From Flavobacterium sp. SUN052 (lineage in GTDB: Bacteria; Bacteroidota; Bacteroidia; Flavobacteriales; Flavobacteriaceae): 64,000 bases of DNA. Where the stretch lies: positions 1,054,001-1,118,000 of the forward strand of contig NZ_JAPQNS010000001.1 of NCBI RefSeq assembly GCF_028867935.1, written 5' to 3'. Positions 8,516 to 16,269 of this stretch are shown here, piece by piece. Each line of letters opens with the position of its first letter. Within the stretch, counting starts at the first letter, position 1. The notes under the pieces are model-generated. The model did no database searches and was not told where the DNA came from. It was given only the letters and a program-made list of their open reading frames with translations. Both the position numbers and the translations under genes were made by a program.

Positions 8516-11500
8516 ATGAAACATTTTTACATTGCTCCCCCTCCGTTAAAATTGCTGTTTGCAACTGGCCTGATGCTGGCTTTTATGGGGCAAACACTAG
8601 CCGCTTTTGGCCATGTTCCAAAAGCACCTACGCATTATGCGGCTGATATTGTTGTGAAAGGCCGCGTGAAAGACGCCCTTACCAATGAGCCGTTAACGGG
8701 CTGTACCGTCATCGTAAAAGGCAGTCAGCGGGGCACCAGTACCGATGCCAACGGTAACTATTCGATCACTGTTCCTGACCGTGGGGATGGAACGGATAAA
8801 GCGGTGTTGGTATTCGGATTTATCGGGTACCTGAAACAGGAAATCACGGTGGGTTCGCAAACAACCATCGACGTTGACCTGAAAACCGATGCGGCTGAAC
8901 TGTCGCAGGTGGTGGTGATTGGTTACGGCACCTCGGCCAAAAAAGACATGACCGGTGCGGTGAAGTCGCTGAAAAGTGCGGAGTTCAACCGAGGGATCAT
9001 TAACTCACCTGAGCAACTTTTGCAGGGTAAAGTGGCAGGGGTGAACGTTACCTCAGCCAGTGGAGAGCCGGGTGGTACACAGTCGATTACCATTCGTGGG
9101 CCGGGTGGCGTTCGTACGGGAAGTACGCCCCTTTTTGTACTGGATGGGTTGGCATTGGATAATTCGAGTACGGGTGGAGCTACCAACCCGCTCAACTTTT
9201 TGAACCCGCAGGATATTGAGTCGATCGACGTGTTGAAAGATGCTTCGGCCACGGCTATCTACGGGTCTCGCGGTGCCAATGGTGTGGTGTTGATTACCAC
9301 CAAAAAAGGCAAATCGGGTGTGTCAACCATTACGTATTCGCCCAGTTTTGGGGTGTCGACCTTGACGCGGGCGCTCCCCGTGTTTTCGGTTGATCAGTAC
9401 AAGGCAGAGGTAACAAAACTTGGTGGTACGGTCGATGACCAGAAGGGTAATACCGACTGGCAGAAAGAAATTACCCGCACGGCATACACCCAGAACCATA
9501 ACCTGGCTCTGGGGGGCGGTTCCGAAAAAACGACGTACTACGGATCGTTTGGTACGCAGAGTCAGCAGGGCATTCTGAAGGGGAACCAGTTCAATCGTTA
9601 CTCGGGCCGTATCAATGTCAGTCAGAAACTGCTGGAAGACCGCCTGACGGTAGATGTGAACCTCAACGCTACCCAAACCAAGAATGAGCGACCTCCCATC
9701 GGAACCATGCTCGGTAGCGCTATTTCGAACAACCCAACGTATCCGGCTTACGATGCCGCTGGTAATCCAGCTCAGTATCAGTCGATCACGAACCCTCTGA
9801 AAAGTTTGCAACTGGAGCAGGATATCACCAGCATTACCCGGCTTGTGGGAAGCATCTCGCCCTCGTTCCGAATCATAAAAGGGTTGGTTTATAAACTGAA
9901 TTTCGGCATCGATAACTCCAGCTCCGTTCGGGATCTGCAATCGTTGCCCAACGCCGTTCCGTTGCAGGATGGCCGCCTGGAAACCATCTATACGTACAAC
10001 AACAACCGGCTGATCGAAAACTACCTGACCTACACGTTATCAGGGGGCAAACACGATCTGACTGCGTTGGCGGGGCATTCGTATCAGAAATTCTCGTTGC
10101 AGGGGCGCTCGTCGAGCATTAACAAGTTTCCAATTTCGAGTATCCAGCCGATCTACAACCCCGGTCTGGGACAAGATTTGACGCTGGCTAATAACAAACC
10201 AACGGGTTACGCCGTAATCAACGAGTTGCAATCGTTTTTCTCCCGTGTGAACTACCAGTATAACGATAAATACCTGGTAACTGCCACCGTTCGGGCTGAT
10301 GGTTCGTCGAAGTTTGGTGCCAATAACAAGTACGGTATTTTTCCTTCGTTCTCAGTTGGCTGGCGTTTATCGGAAGAGGCTTTCATGAAGTCGACTCCGT
10401 TTAGCGACCTGAAGCTTAGGGCTGGCTGGGGCCGGACAGGTAACCAGGAGATTCCATCTAAAATTACTCAGGCCCTGTTTACCTCGCAGGTGTCGGCTGC
10501 AACCAGCTATCCCCTCACAGCCACGGGGCCATACCCAGCTGGCACATCGTATTCGCGACTGGCAAACCCCAATATTCAGTGGGAAGTATCGAACCAGACC
10601 GACGTAGGTCTCGATTTTGCCCTGTTCAACGGCGCCCTGTCGGGTGGCATCGACTACTTCAAGAAAGTGTCAAATAACATCCTGCTCGAAGTGATTCCAT
10701 CGGACCCTGTTCAGCCTGCGGGCACGTTCTGGACCAACGTGGAAGACATGACGATCACCAACAAAGGGTTAGAATTTGAACTGGGATACCATTACACGGC
10801 TGCCAGCGGGTTCCGCTTTGACCTGGGGGGCAACATCACGTTTATTAACAACGTGGTTAACAACTCACCGTACTCGGTTATTCCATCGGGTTCGGCTGCA
10901 GGCTCGGGCTTAACGTCGGCTACCATCAATGGCTACGTGAACGGACAGCCCATCGGGACGTTTTTCCTGAAGGAGTTTACCGGTTTTGATGACAAAGGAC
11001 TCAGCATGTACCGCGATGCCGACGGCGATGGCCTGGTGACGGATAAAGACCGGGTTTCGGCGGGCAGTGCGTTACCAACGAAGCAGTTTAACTTCAACGC
11101 CAATGCCGCCTTCAAAGGGTTCGACATAGCCGCTAACTTCAATGGCGTTTCGGGCAATAAACTGTACGACAATACGGCCAACGCCAGTTTCTACAAGTTG
11201 CGCCTGTCAAAAGGACTCAACACCACGGCCGAAGCCATTGCATTTGCCAACGAATCGATCAACAACTCGGCTCCTGTTTCGACCCGCTACCTGAAAGATG
11301 GTGGATTTCTGCGGCTGAATAACCTGTCGCTTGGCTACAATGTCAATGCCAATGCGCTGGGTATCAAACGCTGGGTGCAGAATATACGGGTGTCGGTGAC
11401 CGGCCAAAACCTGTTTGTGCTGACGAAATACGATGGCTATGATCCCGAGGTGAATACCGACCGGACCATCAACGGTATCTCGTCGTATGGTATTGATTAC

Positions 11501-11554
11501 CTAAGCTATCCCAAAGCAAAATCTGTCGTTTTCGGGTTAAACCTGACCCTTTAA
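8516..11554 (+). CDS. SusC/RagA-family TonB-linked outer-membrane transporter
   Basis: Outer-membrane importer of 1012 residues that would take up oligosaccharides or peptides with the SusD-like lipoprotein encoded next. An N-terminal signal segment (about 1-30) is followed by a carboxypeptidase-regulatory-like beta-sandwich (about 46-125: VVKGRVKDALTNEPLTGCTV...). The plug begins VVVIGYGTSAKKDMTGAV, and the family signature IDVLKDASATAIYGSRGANG is at about 239-258. A 22-strand barrel fills the rest and ends in LNLTL. The downstream SusD gene starts 12 nt after the stop. No glycoside hydrolase, sulfatase or regulator is adjacent, so the substrate cannot be assigned. Confidence 0.95.
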   Translation: MKHFYIAPPPLKLLFATGLMLAFMGQTLAAFGHVPKAPTHYAADIVVKGRVKDALTNEPLTGCTVIVKGSQRGTSTDANGNYSITVPDRGDGTDKAVLVFGFIGYLKQEITVGSQTTIDVDLKTDAAELSQVVVIGYGTSAKKDMTGAVKSLKSAEFNRGIINSPEQLLQGKVAGVNVTSASGEPGGTQSITIRGPGGVRTGSTPLFVLDGLALDNSSTGGATNPLNFLNPQDIESIDVLKDASATAIYGSRGANGVVLITTKKGKSGVSTITYSPSFGVSTLTRALPVFSVDQYKAEVTKLGGTVDDQKGNTDWQKEITRTAYTQNHNLALGGGSEKTTYYGSFGTQSQQGILKGNQFNRYSGRINVSQKLLEDRLTVDVNLNATQTKNERPPIGTMLGSAISNNPTYPAYDAAGNPAQYQSITNPLKSLQLEQDITSITRLVGSISPSFRIIKGLVYKLNFGIDNSSSVRDLQSLPNAVPLQDGRLETIYTYNNNRLIENYLTYTLSGGKHDLTALAGHSYQKFSLQGRSSSINKFPISSIQPIYNPGLGQDLTLANNKPTGYAVINELQSFFSRVNYQYNDKYLVTATVRADGSSKFGANNKYGIFPSFSVGWRLSEEAFMKSTPFSDLKLRAGWGRTGNQEIPSKITQALFTSQVSAATSYPLTATGPYPAGTSYSRLANPNIQWEVSNQTDVGLDFALFNGALSGGIDYFKKVSNNILLEVIPSDPVQPAGTFWTNVEDMTITNKGLEFELGYHYTAASGFRFDLGGNITFINNVVNNSPYSVIPSGSAAGSGLTSATINGYVNGQPIGTFFLKEFTGFDDKGLSMYRDADGDGLVTDKDRVSAGSALPTKQFNFNANAAFKGFDIAANFNGVSGNKLYDNTANASFYKLRLSKGLNTTAEAIAFANESINNSAPVSTRYLKDGGFLRLNNLSLGYNVNANALGIKRWVQNIRVSVTGQNLFVLTKYDGYDPEVNTDRTINGISSYGIDYLSYPKAKSVVFGLNLTL

Positions 11555-11566
11555 TCTGCTAAAACC

Positions 11567-13252
11567 ATGAAACTAAAAATAGGAGTGCTGCTAACGCTGT
11601 TCAGTATCGTTTTCGTTCCGAGTTGTACTGATCTGAATGAAGTTATATTAGACGAAACATCGGCTACGGGCCTTTCCGACAAGCAGGCCGCCGATGGGAT
11701 TATCGCGCCGGTGTATGCGCGCCTACCCGATATTTTTCTGCATACCAATTATTTCACGGCGCAGGAAATATCAACGGACGAGGCAATTCTGCCCTACCGG
11801 GGCGGCACCGACTGGGGTGATAATGGTATCTACATTGCTATGCATCAGCACACGCACACCAGCACCGACCCGAACTTACGCAGCACCTGGAACTTCATTT
11901 TGCAGGGTTTGTCGCGCGCCATTACAGCTACCAATGCTTTACCGAGTCTGAACGACGCATCGGCCAAAACGTATCTGGCTGAGGCAAGGGGCATGCGGGC
12001 CTATTACAACATGCTGACCTTCGACATGTTTGGGGTGGTGTTTGTGAAAGATGATCTGGGTGCAACCTCGGAAATTCTGCGGAACAGTCCCGCGCTTGAC
12101 TACTTAATTGCCGAACTGCTGGCAGTTGAGCCCAATCTCGACACCACCGTTGGACCAGGTCGCCTGACCAAAGGAGCCGTTTGGGGGTTGCTGGCGCGTT
12201 TGTACCTGAATGCCGCTGTGTATCGCGATCGCTACGCAGCTACGTTTACGTTCAAGCCGGAGGACATGGATAAGGTGGTTGAGTACTGCGACAAGATCAT
12301 CAACTCGGGGCAGTATCAGTTATCGAAAGACTATTTTTCGATCTTCAACGGCGATAACCACGATAACAAAGAGTTGATCTTTGCTGTTGACCAGCGGGCC
12401 GACCTTAACGGGCACAACCGGATGGCCTATTTCTCAATCTCGGGCGATCAGTTTCCGCTTCCAGCATACCCCAACGCCAACGGTACTGACGGCCCCGCCA
12501 TCACTCCCGATTATTACCGTAGCTGGGTGAACGCCTACGCCCCAAAAGACCCAACGGTTGATCCCCGTTTCTACAAGCAAAACCTGAGCATTTACTCCAA
12601 TCCGGGCGACTCGTGCGTGGCTGAAGCCAGCTTCAATATCAACCGGGGTATTTTGCGCGGGCAACAATATGGCCTGATCCGCAGAAATGGTGTTTTTGTG
12701 AAGTGCGCCAATGGGCAATTTAAGGTGGGTAAACTGTTCCACGATACCCGGAGCAAGCCTACGCTGGCCGTTGATTTCACCGAGCAAATCGATTACACCG
12801 TACCCGGAAGTAACTACAACACTGGCTACCGGGTGGAGAAATATGAGTTCAGCAAGAAATCGGTCAGCGGCCGTAACTTCGGTGAGGCCGACATTGTGAT
12901 TCTTCGTCTGGCCGACGTATTTCTGATGCGGGCTGAAGCCAAACTTCGTAAGTCGAACGATGCGGCTGCGGCCCTGGCGGATGTCAATACCGTTCGGGCA
13001 GCTCGTACCGCTACGACACCACCACCAGCCCTCACATCAATGTCGCTCGATCTGCTGTTCCGTGAGCGGGGTTTTGAGTTGTACTGGGAAATGGTTCGCC
13101 GTACCGACATGATCCGGTTTGGCAAATACGAAGGACCCTGGACGGAAAAAACCAACACCGACAAGACGAAGCGGATCTTCCCAATTCCGCAAACAGCCGT
13201 CGATGGAGCGTCGAACCTGCCGGGTTATCTGAAACAAAATGATGGGTACTAG
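11567..13252 (+). CDS. SusD/RagB-family nutrient-binding outer-membrane lipoprotein
   Basis: Surface lipoprotein of 561 residues that acts as the lid of the SusC-type transporter. The lipobox VPSC puts the lipidated residue at Cys20. The N-terminal part shows the TPR-like helices of the family (for example AEARGMRAYYNMLTFDMFG and GAVWGLLARLYLNAAVY). The C-terminal region has the conserved segment ADIVILRLADVFLMRAEA and the terminal ERGFELYWEMVRRTDMIRFGKYEG block. Length is normal for the family. It is co-transcribed with the SusC gene. Confidence 0.95.
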   Translation: MKLKIGVLLTLFSIVFVPSCTDLNEVILDETSATGLSDKQAADGIIAPVYARLPDIFLHTNYFTAQEISTDEAILPYRGGTDWGDNGIYIAMHQHTHTSTDPNLRSTWNFILQGLSRAITATNALPSLNDASAKTYLAEARGMRAYYNMLTFDMFGVVFVKDDLGATSEILRNSPALDYLIAELLAVEPNLDTTVGPGRLTKGAVWGLLARLYLNAAVYRDRYAATFTFKPEDMDKVVEYCDKIINSGQYQLSKDYFSIFNGDNHDNKELIFAVDQRADLNGHNRMAYFSISGDQFPLPAYPNANGTDGPAITPDYYRSWVNAYAPKDPTVDPRFYKQNLSIYSNPGDSCVAEASFNINRGILRGQQYGLIRRNGVFVKCANGQFKVGKLFHDTRSKPTLAVDFTEQIDYTVPGSNYNTGYRVEKYEFSKKSVSGRNFGEADIVILRLADVFLMRAEAKLRKSNDAAAALADVNTVRAARTATTPPPALTSMSLDLLFRERGFELYWEMVRRTDMIRFGKYEGPWTEKTNTDKTKRIFPIPQTAVDGASNLPGYLKQNDGY

Positions 13253-13272
13253 CGTGTAGTACAAGATAAAAA

Positions 13273-13390
13273 TTGCTGACGCGAGGGGCTTCGACTCCGC
13301 TCAGCCTGACAGTCAAACTAGGCGCAGTTACCCATTTTGATTCAATTGTTGGGTCAGGCTGATCGGAGTCGAAGCCCTTCGCGTCAGCAA
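13273..13390. repeat. 38-bp inverted repeat after susD
   Basis: Left arm 13273-13310 and right arm 13353-13390 are complementary at 36 of 38 positions with a 42-nt loop. The arms contain TTCGACTCCG and CAGCCTGAC. It lies 20 nt after the susD stop and could form a long hairpin in RNA. It may act as a terminator or be a miniature palindromic element; no T-tract follows. Confidence 0.75.
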
Positions 13391-13482
13391 CTCAACTAAA
13401 CTTACGCTCAACTCATTAACTTGTCCTAACTCTTGGGTATTAGATAACGGGTTTGGTGTAATAATACAGGCATAAACAGGCT

Positions 13483-13517
13483 GTCCGTGAGCGAACGTAA
13501 TCCGTCCGTTTGCGGAC
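13483..13517. promoter_or_regulatory. tandem GTCCG palindromes, putative enhancer/operator
   Basis: Site 1 is GTCCGTGAGCGAAC (13483-13496). Site 2 is GTCCGTTTGCGGAC (13504-13517), a perfect GTCCG/CGGAC inverted repeat. The sites are 21 bp apart. The same pair in the same order occurs at 16140-16173. The outer CTGTCCG...CGGACAG plus following T-run could also fold as a terminator hairpin. Confidence 0.6.
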
Positions 13518-13573
13518 AGCTTTTTTGTTACGGTGATTGGTAAAGTATTGATAGTCAGAAGTAAAATCGGTTT

Positions 13574-13587
13574 GGTATAGCCTTTGT
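13574..13587 (+). promoter_or_regulatory. sigma-54-like -24/-12 element
   Basis: TGGTAT-N5-TTTGT with GG at 13574-13575 and the -12 G at 13586, exactly 12 bp apart as in the sigma-54 consensus TGGCAYR-N4-TTGCW (final C replaced by T). It would start transcription near 13598. The palindromes at 13483-13517 then fall at about -109 and -88, typical of an activator's enhancer. Confidence 0.5.
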
Positions 13588-13636
13588 TCTACTCTGTTTC
13601 ATCTGCTGGTTATTCCTGAATCTGACCCCTTTTCTC

Positions 13637-16084
13637 ATGCTGCACAACTACCTCAAAATTGCTTTTCGCAACCTGTGGCACAATCGGTTGTACAGCCTGC
13701 TCAACATTGGCGGGCTGGCCATTGGGTTAGCCGCTTTTATATTGATAGTTCAGTACGTTTGGTTTGAGCGAAGCTATGACCGGCAAAGCCCCAATGCGCC
13801 CTACATCTGGCGGGTGTATACCGAAAATTACGTGAACGGTACGCTCGAAACCCGCGATGCCAATTCCCACAGCGCCATTGGACCCACGCTCAAAGCCGAA
13901 CTGCCCGAAGTAGTCGACTATACCCGGATTTACAGCGCCCGCGACCTGGCCGCTTTTCGGGGCCAAACGCCTTATCTGCAACAAGGAGCTTACGCGGTGG
14001 ATGAGGGATTTTTGCGGATGTTTCCGTATCGGGTGCTGTATGGGCAACTGAACAACGCGCTGAATCGACCGAACACGGTGGTCTTAACGGCTTCCACGGC
14101 TCGGCGCTATTTTGGCAATCAGAACCCCGTTGGCAAAACGCTACGACTGGCGGGTGGATGGTTCACGGGCTTGCACGTGGTGACGGCTGTTGTGGTTGAT
14201 TCGCCACCCAATACCCACTTTCGGTTTAAAATGCTATTGGCCTACAAAACGCTTTATAGTCAGGGACATAGCGACAATTGGGATAACTACTGGGATTATA
14301 ACTATGTACAGCTTCGGTCCAACCGCGACGGCGGACCGGCCGACCCCGAGCGCGTTCGGGCAAAACTCGCCGATTTGGGTAATCGACACCTCGATAAAAA
14401 CAGCCTTAAACTGCGGATGCAGGCCCTAACCGACATCCACCTCCACTCTGACCTGACGTACGAACACGAACCCAATAGCAGTGCCCGGATTGTTTATTTC
14501 CTACTGGTCATAGGGTTTCTCATTCTGGCTATTGCCTGGGCTAATTACAGCAACTTGACCACCGCCCGTTCGCTGACCCGTGCCAAAGAAGTGGGGCTTC
14601 GGAAAACGATTGGAGCGGATCGCTGGCAGCTTGTCGGCCAGTTTATGGGCGAAGCTTTCCTGATCAATACCCTGGCGGTATTGCTGGCCGTGTTGCTGGT
14701 TAGCCTCAGTGCGCCCCTATTCGATACACTGACTAACCGACCACTCACGCAAAGTGGGTTTATGGAGAGCCCCGTCTTTTTTGGGTTGCTGGTGTTATTG
14801 CTGCTGGGAAGTATGCTGGGTTCTGGCCTGTATCCGGCACTGGTGTTGTCGGGCTACACACCCATTGGCATGTTGCGCGGAGGCTTTGGCAAGTCGGGTG
14901 GGGGATGGGGGCTGCGCCGAACCCTGGTGGTGGGGCAGTTTGTGGGTACGGTGGTGATGCTGATTGCCATAATCACTGTGTATCGCCAGCTTCAGTTTAT
15001 GCAGCATCACGACCTCGGCCTCACCATCGATCAGATGCTAGTGGTAAAAGCACCCCTGCACGATTCAAGTCAGGACTCCATGTACCGGAACAAATTTGAT
15101 GTGTTCCGGGCGATGGCCACGCAGGTAGCGGGCGTACAGCGCATGACAGCCTCGTCGGTGGTGCCGGGCGATGGGATCAACGCCATTGGCGGCACCAGCA
15201 GCGGGGTATACTGGAAAAAACGAATCACCACCGAAAAACAGACATTTTACTTCGTCAGTGTCGATGAACACTTTATGGAGACCTACGGCGTTCGGCAACT
15301 GGCCGGAGCGGGGTTTCGGTCCAACCAACCCCAGTGGCGTACCACATACTTGATAAACCGGGCGGCCCTAAAGGCGCTTGGTTTTCCTTCACCTGAAAGC
15401 GCCGTGAATGAGTTGCTGGTTTTTGGCGGAACCGAAAGCAACCGTGCGCCCGATTCCCGCGTGGTGGGTGTCATCGACGATTTTCACATTGAGTCACTGA
15501 AGTTACCCACCAAGCCTACCCTGTATGTATGCGCACCAACGAACCGGATGGCCTACTATTCGTTTAAGCTGGATGCAAACCGAATCCAGAGCAGCGTGGA
15601 GCAAATCAGTCAGTTATGGAAGCAGCTCTACCCCGATAGTCCGTTCGACTATTTCTTTCTGGATCAGAAATTCAATGAGCAATACCGGTCCGAGCGGCAG
15701 TTTAGTGAGTTGTTCGGGCTGTTTACGGGTTTGGCCATTTTTGTGGCCTGCCTGGGTCTGTTTGGACTGGCTACGTTCACAGCCGAACAGCGTACCAAAG
15801 AGATTGGCGTGCGTAAGGTGTTGGGTGCCAGTGTGGCCAGCATCGTTACCTTGTTATCCAAAGATTTTCTGAAACTGGTGTTGATCGCCATTGTTATTGC
15901 CGTTCCGATTGCCTGGTACGCCATGAACCAGTGGCTCCAGGATTTTGCTTATAAGATCAGTATCGACTGGTGGGTATTTGCCCTTGCGGGATTATTGGCG
16001 GTGGGGATAGCCCTGTTGACGGTCAGTTTACAAAGTGTAAAAGCAGCACTGATGAACCCGGTGAAAAGTCTGCGGAATGAGTAG
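13637..16084 (+). CDS. FtsX/MacB-type ABC permease paralogue 1
   Basis: Protein of 815 residues with the duplicated MacB_PCD-FtsX layout. TM1 is near residues 21-41, a periplasmic core follows, then a first FtsX block of three helices (about 285-410), an additional helix near 430, a second periplasmic core (about 460-680) and a second FtsX block (about 690-805) ending KAALMNPVKSLRNE. The family moves lipids, lipoproteins or peptides, or acts as a mechanotransmitter, and normally needs a MacB-like ATPase, none of which lies nearby. It is separated by 185 nt from the next paralogue, which has its own promoter-like region, so it is probably its own transcription unit. Confidence 0.9.
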   Translation: MLHNYLKIAFRNLWHNRLYSLLNIGGLAIGLAAFILIVQYVWFERSYDRQSPNAPYIWRVYTENYVNGTLETRDANSHSAIGPTLKAELPEVVDYTRIYSARDLAAFRGQTPYLQQGAYAVDEGFLRMFPYRVLYGQLNNALNRPNTVVLTASTARRYFGNQNPVGKTLRLAGGWFTGLHVVTAVVVDSPPNTHFRFKMLLAYKTLYSQGHSDNWDNYWDYNYVQLRSNRDGGPADPERVRAKLADLGNRHLDKNSLKLRMQALTDIHLHSDLTYEHEPNSSARIVYFLLVIGFLILAIAWANYSNLTTARSLTRAKEVGLRKTIGADRWQLVGQFMGEAFLINTLAVLLAVLLVSLSAPLFDTLTNRPLTQSGFMESPVFFGLLVLLLLGSMLGSGLYPALVLSGYTPIGMLRGGFGKSGGGWGLRRTLVVGQFVGTVVMLIAIITVYRQLQFMQHHDLGLTIDQMLVVKAPLHDSSQDSMYRNKFDVFRAMATQVAGVQRMTASSVVPGDGINAIGGTSSGVYWKKRITTEKQTFYFVSVDEHFMETYGVRQLAGAGFRSNQPQWRTTYLINRAALKALGFPSPESAVNELLVFGGTESNRAPDSRVVGVIDDFHIESLKLPTKPTLYVCAPTNRMAYYSFKLDANRIQSSVEQISQLWKQLYPDSPFDYFFLDQKFNEQYRSERQFSELFGLFTGLAIFVACLGLFGLATFTAEQRTKEIGVRKVLGASVASIVTLLSKDFLKLVLIAIVIAVPIAWYAMNQWLQDFAYKISIDWWVFALAGLLAVGIALLTVSLQSVKAALMNPVKSLRNE

Positions 16085-16139
16085 CAGAGAACACCGTTCT
16101 TCATAAACAAACCCAGCAGCAACCCACTCAAGAGCGGCT

Positions 16140-16173
16140 GTCCGCTAATGAACAAAAACGTCCGATTGCGGAC
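16140..16173. promoter_or_regulatory. tandem GTCCG palindromes, second copy
   Basis: Site 1 is GTCCGCTAATGAAC (16140-16153) and site 2 is GTCCGATTGCGGAC (16160-16173), 20 bp apart. Order and half-site degeneracy (GAAC in site 1, perfect GGAC in site 2) repeat those at 13483-13517. Confidence 0.6.
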
Positions 16174-16228
16174 AGGTTATGGTGTTCTTTTGTGATTTTT
16201 ATCCTCATTGTCAGTGGCTTGTGATTTA

Positions 16229-16242
16229 GGTATGGAATTTGG
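16229..16242 (+). promoter_or_regulatory. sigma-54-like -24/-12 element, second copy
   Basis: AGGTAT-N5-TTTGG with GG at 16229-16230 and the -12 G at 16241, 12 bp apart. The GGTAT and TTTG elements are shared with 13574-13587. The predicted start is near 16253, 17 nt before the ATG at 16270. The palindromes sit at about -107 and -87, almost the same distances as in the first copy. Confidence 0.45.
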
Positions 16243-16269
16243 CAGTTAGCAGGTCAAACCTAATTTCCC

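Larger units (their letters stand above)
13253..13636. other. intergenic region (384 nt) between susD and the first permease gene
   Basis: Contains a long imperfect inverted repeat (13273-13390), tandem GTCCG palindromes (13483-13517) and a sigma-54-like element (13574-13587), each listed separately. No open frame of interest was found. Confidence 0.8.

Noticed and set aside
13481..13526. CTGTCCG...CGGACAG plus T-run read only as a terminator
   Set aside because: The same pair of palindromes recurs at 16140-16173 without a comparable T-run and at the same distance from a promoter-like element, so a regulatory role explains more; a secondary terminator role stays possible.
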